A program made the position numbers and the translations under genes. A stretch of DNA of 64,000 bases. It comes from Paraphaeosphaeria minitans (taxonomy: Eukaryota > Ascomycota > Dothideomycetes > Pleosporales > Didymosphaeriaceae). Under the pieces are notes generated by a model that was not told where the DNA came from, ran no database searches, and worked only from the letters and a program-made list of their open reading frames with translations. The first letter of the stretch is position 1; every line of letters begins with the position of its first letter. Of the stretch, positions 1 to 9,060 are shown one piece after another. The stretch is taken from NCBI GenBank assembly GCA_015832175.1, contig WJXW01000001.1, positions 2,604,001 to 2,668,000 of the forward strand. Direction: 5' to 3'.

Positions 1-3000
1 TGTTGCGATGCACCGCTGCAACGCACCGTCGCTCGTTGAATTTGACTTGCCAGACCCCACTAAGGTCTGTCAAGAGGTCTTTCACGAACTCGCCAGTCTT
101 GACATTCCACATCTTCAAAGTCTTGTCCGAGCCCGAAATCACCTTCTGGCCATCGTGTTGGAAGCACGTAATTGCCCCAGTGTGCGCGCAAAGCCTGCTT
201 TTGCATTGGCCATTCTCAGGATCCCAGATTCGAAGTGTCGAGTCTGCGGCAGCTGAGACCAGTCGCTCATGGCTCAAATCCAGCAACCCGACTAGTGATG
301 TATGTCCCTCAAGGGTAAAGAGACAGGCCCCGGTCTCGAGAGACCAGACTTTAACCATGTTGTCCATGGATCCACTGATACAGCGGTTACGCTCCGTATC
401 TAGGACCACACTATACACTTTCTGGGAGTGGCCTTGTAGTCGATGCAGTACTTCACCAGTTGAGACCTTCCACACACGAACAGTACAGTCGTAGCTTCCG
501 CTGACAAGAGTGTCGCCATGCGCAGCAATGGCACGAACCGAATGGTGGTGTCCGACCAATGCGCGAATGAAGTAAGGATTTTCCGAGTCGTTAGCGGGGG
601 GCCCGGTCTGGATGATACTACTGTCACCAGGTTTGGGTAGCTTCCACACCCTCAACGAAGAGTCTCGAGATCCGGTAATGACCAATTCCTCTTTGGGCAT
701 CATGATTGGTTGTCCGTCGTCGGATTCGCCGATCTTCGTAGGCTTGAGAATGACAAGACACCGGACGGTGGACGTGTGGCCCTGAAATACTTGCGTACAT
801 TTGCCCTTTTCAATGTCCCAGACGCGAACAGATCGGTCGGTTGATCCCGATACCAGAGTGTTGCCTTCATACTGCAATGCCCAAACGCCACCTTCGTGAC
901 CTTCGAGGCGATTCCGCAATGCTCCAGTTTTAGTATCATACACGTTGATGTTAGTGTCGTCGCTGCCCGTGAGAATCTTATCAGTATCGAATTGCAGACA
1001 GGTAACGACATGGCGTTGATGGGCTCGGAACGCTATGTGCTTCGGTTGTGTTTCCAAGTCCATCCAACTCTGGCGGATAAGGTGGTGGCGCTGGTACAGC
1101 GACTTGTAAAGATGCATTTTGCTTAGGCTGCGCAGGCCAACACCGGGGTCTGGGAGAATGGTCTTGGCTCGGATTGCGCATTCGAAGGGGCCCTGTTGTT
1201 GAGCACTATCCGACAGCAACGAAAATGCAATTTGCTGGCGAGAGCTGGAAGGACCCTTCTTCTGAATGCGAGCCTTCTTGATACTCAAATGCTTGGTGAT
1301 AGTAGGTGTCTTTCTCTTCGATCGACTGGTGGAAGACCTTGTCACTGCACCCTCGGTATCCGGACTACCAAGCGCGAGTAGATCTGTTGATTCTGGTCCC
1401 TGAGACGAAGTGCTGTCACATCGAAGGTCCCGCTCGTAACTTTCACGGGAAACTGGGTATTGCCAGCCCCATCCCTCGGTAATGGCCCGCTCCAGCTCGT
1501 TTTCCGGTAAATTGTAGCCATCTCTGTCCAAGAGCGATTTCCAAGCTAATTCATTAGTATCAACCAACTCCCGCCACTTTCGCGAAACTTGAGCCGCGTT
1601 GCACATGCTCTTCCCGTCGAGAAAGTTGATGATATGAAGACTGAGTTCCGTGGGAAGTAGGGCGATAAAGTCGCATTTCAAGGCAGGGTTGACAACGTCA
1701 GCAACGAAATGGAGCGTAGGTTTGGTGCACCTCCTAAGGAACTGATACATGACGTATGTTTTCATCTTCTCCGGAAGAGCGTCGAAGGCGTCTAGCATGG
1801 TCGGAACGTCCATGAGAGTCGGGGTCAGTAACTGAGGGTTTGTGCCAACGTGGCGGGCATTGGGCAACTCGATCCTTCGTGACCTAGGTGACAGAAGCTG
1901 CAGCGATGCGGTATCGCTTTCGCCGAGAGTAGTTTGAGAGATGTCAAGACTGGAGACGTCGTTCGAGTCATCTTCGCCCCCATCCGCCATGTACGCATTT
2001 CCTAACGGGTGTTGCTGGGCAAGGTTGGCTGCGGCAGTTATAGGCGATAGGCTTGGGCTAGGTAAGCTGGCGTCCTGCGCCGTCAGAGTGTCCAAAGGTG
2101 CTGGTCGCCCTGCTTGCGCGTATGTGATATCATTGGTCGGGAAAGGACCGAGTGGCTCTAGATCAGTATCCGCAATCGGGGGTGTAGCAGCGATTCCAGG
2201 AGCATCCGCAACGGCAGCGGGAAGTGCAAGCGTATCCGCGATTCGGTCGTCAGAGGCAACATTTTTGTCGTCTTGGTGACCGTCGAACGACTCTTGGAGG
2301 TGCCAGGAAGGTGATGCAGTCCGCAGGCGGATGTTTTGCGACGACGACCTTAGCGCGGCCCGTCGTGCGTTTAAAGCAGGTCTGGGTACCTCGGACAAGC
2401 TCGAGCTTGACGCGCCCGCGTCTGTGTCGGGCGTGGCCGGTGCTGATTCTTCGTTCTCATCTGGTGTCAGATTTGAGCTGAGCTTGGTCGTGTTCCTGCT
2501 CTTGTAGTCTTGGATCGATGTGCGTGGCTTCTTGTTGCTGCGACGATGTAGGCTAGCGATTTCGGCGGCTTCGGCAATGGACGGGGGTGACGACGATCGT
2601 TTCCTGCGCCCAGATACGGAGCGCACATCGATATGGGGAGCCGCCATGATGTTCGATCGTGCGATGCCGCTCGGCGTGGCAAAGGCAGGCTGGCCTGTGA
2701 ACATCTCTACTGTCTGAAGTTTTCCGTTGTTGCTCGCGATATCTCCGTGAAGAGTTTTATGCTGTTAAATGCCTGTCAGCTTGTGTACAAGTCCTACGTT
2801 GCCCGGTGCATCGTAGCCCTGCTCAGTCAAGCGTACCTCTGCGATAGTATCCGCCACGTCCTTGGCCTCTTGAAAACAAGCCTGTTCGCCTCCTACGTCA
2901 AAGCAAAATTTACGCAATGACTCGGGAGCATGGGCATGAGCGAGAGGATATTCCTTCGGGTCTCGTTCGCTTAGACTTCGAGGCGGTTTGAATAACAACG

Positions 3001-3154
3001 GCGGGAACTGAGTGGTAGTTGTGGTCGTGGTGGTAACGACAGTCGTGGTGGTAGCCGGAGCTATGGACAAATGTGCCATGGTGTAAGGCTCCATTTCCTG
3101 CTTCTGAACTGTGGTGACACTCGCGGCTTCGGCGTTGCGATCCGAGGAGGCCAT
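1..3154 (-). CDS. cdc4: Cdc4-type F-box/WD40 SCF substrate receptor (partial, C-terminus off left edge)
   Basis: Exons 3154-2837 and 2761-1, running off the window. The 75-nt intron 2762-2836 starts GTACGC, ends AACAG and has a CTGAC branch site; both flanks are phase 0. I chose the ATG at 3154 (MASSDRN...) because the upstream extension begins only at a GTG. About 1026 codons are present. Seen: a Thr-run and the motif RKFCFD in exon 1, a Ser/Pro-rich N-terminal half with basic KKPR-type stretches, an F-box at about residues 468-515 (LLPTELSLHIINFLDG), then WD40 repeats from about 680 with GSDDTNINVYD, GSTDRSVRVWD, GSRDSSLRVW, GSYDCTVRVW, GSMDNMVKVW and GSDKTLKMWNVKTGE. Known for the family: Cdc4/Fbw7 is the substrate receptor of an SCF ubiquitin ligase, binding phosphodegrons of cell-cycle regulators through the propeller and Skp1 through the F-box, mainly in the nucleus. 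The end TDLSGVWQVKFNERRCVAAV is typical of Cdc4 rather than Met30/SconB. The last few residues are missing. Confidence 0.9.
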
Positions 3155-5057
3155 GGTAGGCAACTTCCCGCGAGACGTCGGGCGACGCTCAAACTGTTGT
3201 AAATATTCCTGCACACACTGTTCGGTGCCAAGGTGAGAAGTGCTGGTGTCGATACGTTCTTAAAGGCTAGGAAATGGGTACGCTGCACGGTCGGGGCTCA
3301 AGACGCGGGAGCAAGCCGACAGGTTCGCGAACAAGACGAGCCTTGTTCAAACGGACATGAAGGCAATAGAAAGCCGGGAACTCGCGAGGCTGGAAGGGTA
3401 TATCTGTTGTCGCGGAAGGTGGCCGAACGCTCGTGTCCTTCGGGCACTCGCTGACAGCGGCGACTAGAGGGGGCGGAACGGCGTCGTTAGGAGAACCAGG
3501 TGCAGGCAAGCGCGGCAACAACAGAGCACCACGGTGCGGATATTCTAGCGAGGGCGTCAGTCGTAAGAAGTGTGTCCAGTGGTCGAGGTGGTGGGTGGTG
3601 TTGGTGGGGGGTTAGCTGGAGGAGGTGCACTTGAGAGGCTCGGCCATGGCTGCCATCACGGGGGCTTAAGCTCCCGGCCACCAATTTTACGATACACGTT
3701 CTATGCCTGTCAACCTGCGCGCGTCATGTTGCTAGGGCCTCCATGGTACTATTTCATCGTTTCGACACGCGTTTACATAGTAATCCCAACCTAGCTATTC
3801 GCACGCTATCTTTGCGCACGTTGCGCTCATTGCCTTCAGCCTGGCTGCACAGTCAACACATGGCACCTTGTAGTTTTGGATACTATTCCCAACTGTGCTG
3901 ACGGAGCCATCCCAACGGCAGGTCGCGTCTTCATTGCGCAATTTCGTCGACTCAAGCAAGCTTCTTTCCATATCATGGACTTCCGACTGCCTGTGTCCGA
4001 GGCTCCTGTGTCCGAGGCTCCTGTGTCCGAGGCTCCTGTGTCCGAGGCTCCTGTCTCTGATCTGCTTCGGAACCATGCACGGCCTCGGAGCGGCGTGGCG
4101 AAATGCATCCCTGTCTGTGCTTTGTCTTTGTGTATTTGCCCTCGACTACCGGAAAGTTCGGAACTTTCACGCAGTGGACGACACGACCACCAGCCCAGTA
4201 ATGCTAACCCATACAGGGCAGTACAAAGTGTTGGGCGGGACATCTTGCACGAGCAATATGCGTCAGCTATCTCGAAGTGGCAGCTGTAGATTACCCTTCG
4301 CGATCCACCAATCAGCTCCGCTCTTCGAAAAGCTACATCTACATTTATCTACTTCTTATATCTGCTTCATAGACACGTGGGGTGTGATTTTTGCAACAAT
4401 AATGGTTTTCATACCCGAGATTAGGCACTGGATCACCTCAACCGTCCGTGCGTGACCGCCAGTGTCGGAGGCTCTCGAGTTTATGGACTCGTACAGCAAC
4501 CAGTTTGGCGATACCCAGTGATCAAACCGCCATAAGTTCGAGAATGGCCATCGAGTTGGAGTCTGTTAAATCACAGAATTTAGGACATGCATGAATTGGT
4601 GAGCCACCGCTATCCCGGCAGAGTACCTATAGACATCTTGGCAAATCACTTCAAAATGTGCATATCTCAATCTCAGGATTATTCTTGTCGCTCTTCTTGC
4701 GTACAACCTGCATTCAAACAGAGCATAAAAAATTCTTTGTTAGTTTATCGCATCGCATGAATAACTCGTAGAAAAGTAGAGAAGAATTCGAGCCATGTAA
4801 TCGCCATGATGAAAATGACGGTGCCAGCTCATCGCCTTGACTGAGCAGCCCCCGAAGTAATCTGTGAGTGCTTTCAAGGTATGATGTCGAAGTTGTCAAT
4901 CGCTCCTTCCTCGCGCGTGTTGACCGCCCTGGCAGCTGCCGTCCCCACTTCTTACATTTTATACTCTCTTCTTCCTTCTTCCCACACCGACCACCGCCTC
5001 GTATTACACTCTTGACCAATACATCTCAGCCAGTTATCCCGCGTCGCTTCGCGTGCG
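3155..5057. other. Divergent intergenic region between cdc4 and hop1
   Basis: Holds the 5' flanks of two divergent genes and the 15-bp tandem repeat at 3991-4050. Several overlapping ORFs of 90-190 codons cross the repeat on both strands, but none looks like a known protein and they contradict each other. A pyrimidine-rich tract lies just upstream of hop1, at about 4965-4990. Confidence 0.6.
3991..4050. repeat. 15-bp tandem repeat, four perfect copies
   Basis: The unit ctgtgtccgaggctc occurs four times head to tail (3991, 4006, 4021, 4036), followed by a decayed partial copy starting ctgtctctg. Because the unit is a multiple of three, every frame across it stays open. The plus strand reads as repeated VSEAP; the minus strand reads as repeated GASDT, SLGHR or QEPRT depending on frame. 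Confidence 0.95.
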
Positions 5058-7395
5058 ATGCCTTCCGCAGGTAGAGGTACAGTGGTGCGGGCTCGCAAGC
5101 GCACTCAACCTCAAGGGAAGGCGCATCCCGCGACCCCAACCAAAGCCAAACCGACATTTCTAGCCCCAGGTCATAACCAGACCAATGTCGAGGGAACACG
5201 TTCAAGTTCACCCCCAGACGCCCGGTACTCATCGCAGGCCCATACGGCAGTCACCGCTCAACAGTCGTCAGATGTGGTACAGACATTTCTGTTCAGCGCA
5301 GCCAGTACCATCCTTTGGATGAGAGATTTGCTACCAGACGAGTATTTTCGCACAGCATTCTACGCCTCAATCAACAAGCACTGCTCTTACCACGAATTCA
5401 CGCAAGGCAGTGATGAAGGCGCCGTTGCGCAAGGGAATCGCTCACGGCCAAAAGGTTATCACCTCCGTGTTCTCAAGAGGAACGTGTCCACGCGTGGTGA
5501 CCAGGTCATCAAGTGGTTGGTAAGCTCCCGTCTCCCTGTATCCTAGGGTAATCTAGCATACTTGACACTATAGTGCATTGCTAAGACACCATAGGAAACC
5601 GGCGTCTTCGAGGCGATCCAGCGAGGCTACTTGGCCCAACTTCAGATTTGCATATTCGCAAACGAAGAGCAACCTACTGAAATGCTTGAGATGTATTGTT
5701 TCCACCTGGTGTATCACGATTGGACTCAAGATAGCAGCAATGTTATGGACCTAGAGATTCAAGACAGCCAGACGAAAAAGACAGTCTCACTCAAGGATGC
5801 CCGTGAAGCTCTGAACACGGTGATCAGGACCATGGTGAGCTTGAACGGCACCATGCCACACCTCCCAGAGCGGTGCTATATGAGTCTCTACCTTGTTTGG
5901 TAAGTGTTTCGAGTTGTGACCATGCACACCGTCACGCTCGCTAATAGCGTCCTGCTGTAGGAATGAGCGACGGCCTTCTGGATACCAGCCTCCAGGATTC
6001 CATTCCTCTCATGATGCCAACATCAGCTTTCCAATCTCTGAGGGGTGGAAGATGGACATCAGCACTTGCGGCCAAGTCAAGGCAGGTTTTCCTGCAGTGG
6101 ATCTCGGCATCGCGTACACGAAAGGGACCACGTTCGATTACGAAGGTGAAGCGATCGTGATGCCTGAGTTCACGTATGGAGAAAAGTTCAGCCGGTTGGA
6201 ACCGTTCATCGTCCAGAATCCCAACCAGCAGAACCGAGATGCGTGTCTGGATGACGATGCTCAAGAGCGACCCGCCCCTCGCCCCAGTTCAGAATTGGAA
6301 AATGAGCCAGCTCTCTCATTGACCACGATTCAGACACAGCTTTTGTCTACAAGCCTCCCTGATAACGGAAAGCATGTTTTACGACATAGCAGGAGCGATG
6401 CCGGTGCCAACACGCAGGATCAAGAGGACCTTTCCCGCCTGAAAGCTCTGGTAAACTTCATCCTCCTCATTCTACCATGCCTTGTTAATATATCCCAGCA
6501 ACCACCTGAGCCACATCAGACGCGCGACACCCAGCTAGTTCCCCAATCACCTACTGCACCTTCACAGCCGACCCAGAGTCCGCCAAAGGATCACCGGGAA
6601 TTTGGAAATACGCGAACGAGAACGTCACGAGGATCCAGGTCTTCTGAATCTGTTATCATCAAATGCGAATGTGGCTCGAAGGAAACGAGCAACGTGGTCC
6701 GGTGCTATGGCTGTAATGATTGGCAGCACGCCCAGTGCTACGCATACGACGGGCCTGGTGATATCAGCATGTCAACCGAGCGTATGTGCTATACTTGTCT
6801 GCTAGGCAATGCGTCCAGTTCCCAACTCGACGAAGTCAAGACACTCACACGCACTCGACAAGTTATCCACTGCATTCGAGTGCGTGGAATGACCTCATCA
6901 AGTCAGATCACGGGTATCTTGGGTGAGTAAAAATGACCACGATTTGGCAAGCCATGACTTACAGAGCAGGATGCCCCCGGTCTGATTTGGCTAAAGTGCT
7001 CGAACGCCTGAAGCAGAAGAATCTTATCGTGCTGAAGAATTCGAAGAAGAAGTTTGACCAAGTTTCTCTGGTTTCTACTGAAGCAGCCAAGCAAAAGCTC
7101 GCAGATACCTACCTTGACGCGTCAAAGAATCTCAATGACTTAGTGAGACTACATGGGTTTTACTGCGTGGCTATGAATCAGCTGACGAATGATATAGGTA
7201 GCTGACGCTGCTGCTGAGGAAGGAGCAATCCAAAGCAGCCTGGGACGGAAGCGAAAGGACCATGGATCGCCTGACGGCGATTCTCAGCCCAAGACCCCTC
7301 GACTTTCACGCCCCTATCCAAACCTGGCGTTTGACAGCAATGTCCCCTATACGCCACCGAACAGCGAAAGCCTCGCTGGTCAACGCAGTCGCTGA
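5058..7395 (+). CDS. hop1: Hop1-type meiotic HORMA domain protein with PHD finger
   Basis: Exons 5058-5519, 5595-5899, 5961-6922, 6970-7142 and 7198-7395 give 2100 nt, 699 aa. Introns are 75, 61, 47 and 55 nt with GTAAGC, GTAAGT, GTGAGT and GTGAGA donors. The third acceptor could also be 3 nt earlier in frame. Seen: a HORMA domain at about residues 70-255 (FLFSAASTILWMRDLLPDEY; LEMYCFHLVYH); a Ser/Pro/Gln linker; a Cys/His zinc module at about 490-535 (CECGS, CYGCNDWQHAQCY, CYTCL); a helical, winged-helix-like stretch at about 549-613 (SDLAKVLERLKQKNLIVLKN); and a basic tail with KRKD and TPRLSRP. Known for the family: Hop1 is a meiotic chromosome-axis protein that binds closure motifs through HORMA, recruits the axis to chromatin and, when phosphorylated, biases repair to the homologue. 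It should be expressed only in meiosis. The short C-terminal tail is a plausible self-closure motif (inference). Confidence 0.9.
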
Positions 7396-9060
7396 AGATG
7401 GGAATGAATATTGCTACACATGAAGGCCGAAGTCGCGGTCACGAATATATGGTCTGATGTAGTCTGGGTCAGTGCGTAGGATGTGCAGATAGCAACGCCA
7501 ACGAGTGCTATCCGGCATGCTACATGTCCTGGCGGGAAGGGGTCCGAGCTCCGCATCAATTATCTTTGACATAGGTATAATGTCATTTGCTGTTTTCGCC
7601 TCGGAACAGAGAGCATACTTAGCATGCTGTACCACGTGCGACGGTCCGCACGCGGAAGGGCACGGGCGAGCTATGAACAAGGATCAAGTAATGCGTCTCA
7701 AGTGTGCATGCGGCGCGATTGTGCAAATCTTGGGTCGTTAGTCGGAGCAAAAAGCAGCGACCGAGGGCACTAGGAGAGGCCCCATGGTCATCGACTCGGT
7801 ACGTTCCCGTGGGCAAATGCGATGATGTGCATTGCGAAGATTGTATCGACGCCCCATGGTCATCGACTCGGTAGGCTCCTGTGGGCAGATGTGATGAATG
7901 TGCATTGCGAAGATTGTATCGACACGGCGATCCGGGTCACTGCCTCTGGCTAGGAGCATGTACGCTGTGCGTTTTGTGACGTGCTGAACACGGCAACGAA
8001 GCGACCGGTCACGCGGGACACGGCAGCGTCTTGCAATTTCCCACGGCTGCGTCTTGAAACTTCCCACGGCCAGCCACAGAAACGCTGCTGCTCTCCGATG
8101 AGGCTTTGTCTGTGTGACAGCGACGACGGGGAAACGCAGTGCCAGGCCGCGATTGTCTGTCCGGCAGCGTCGGCCTGCCTGCGGAACCAATACCAATACC
8201 AATCGGCGCATCCCAGCAGCAAAGTTTGGAAACTGTCGATGGATAGATGTAGGTAACAGCCGCTGCGTGTGCGGAGGAGCAGTCCTGAGCCCGTACAGTC
8301 GAGGAGAGGATGGATGGATGCGAATCTTTCCCGGCAAGCGCCAGCAGTCCTAGAAAATAGAGAGATCCACATGGACGTGCGAGCGCCACCAATCGATGGC
8401 GCGCTGCACCCGACCCTGGTCTAGCGCCTGCATCCGTCCCCTGGATCCGCTCCAGGACTGCCTCCACCTGAGCAGCCGAGAAAGACGATAGATACCATGA
8501 GGGTTAGACTCCATCTAGAGCAAACACCCATCCTGGCCCTCCTGATGGCTTTGGCCCACGCTGGGCCACTTTCCTTTCTCAATCAGCCCCAGCCCGCACC
8601 CGCACCCGCGCCCGTGTCCCTGGTGCCAGGTCTCTCAAGCCTCTCCTCGAGCATCCGCAAACCCCTCTCGTACCCTCATTTCCTCATCTCCTCATTTCCA
8701 GGTGCGCTTCGCCAAAGCGAGCGCTGAGCACAGAGCAAAAGCCCGTGCCTGAACCGCGTTTCGGTCGCTCGAGGCCCCTCTCGCCCGTTCCTGGTTCCAC
8801 CGCATCGCCCCTCTCCCAGAAAGGTCCATCCCAGAAGAGCTTGCTAGGTGCTTTCGTATGGTCCCGGCAACGACCGAACCGATGGCAGCGCAATTGGGGC
8901 TTGCCGTCTTCCAAAGCCCCATGCTCTTCTGTACATAGGCGATCCGACACGCCGGAAGGTACCGCGACTCAGTTGCTCCTTTCTGGCCCCCGCTAAGTTC
9001 ACATAGTTTTCGGTCAAGCCACCAATTCTTGCGGAGCGAAGCGTCCAACATCAACCCATC
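7396..9060. other. Intergenic region between hop1 and the 963-aa gene
   Basis: Contains the imperfect 72-bp tandem duplication at 7779-7923. A 76-codon ORF at 8497-8727 begins with an ATG and a hydrophobic start but has no recognisable family; it may be an upstream ORF in the long leader of the next gene. Nothing else is supported. Confidence 0.5.
7779..7923. repeat. Imperfect tandem duplication, 2 x ~72 bp
   Basis: Copy 1 (7779-7850) and copy 2 (7851-7923) both start gccccatggtcatcgactcg and end gcgaagattgtatcgac, with a few substitutions and a 1-nt length difference. It lies in non-coding DNA downstream of hop1. Confidence 0.9.

Noticed and set aside
2765..3214. Stand-alone 149-codon protein upstream of cdc4
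   Set aside because: Its start is a GTG; the segment is the first exon of cdc4 once the 75-nt intron is removed, and both join in phase 0.
8497..8727. 76-codon plus-strand ORF with a hydrophobic start
   Set aside because: Short, Pro/Ala repeat-like, no family or downstream exon; it could be an upstream ORF of the 963-aa gene but this cannot be supported.
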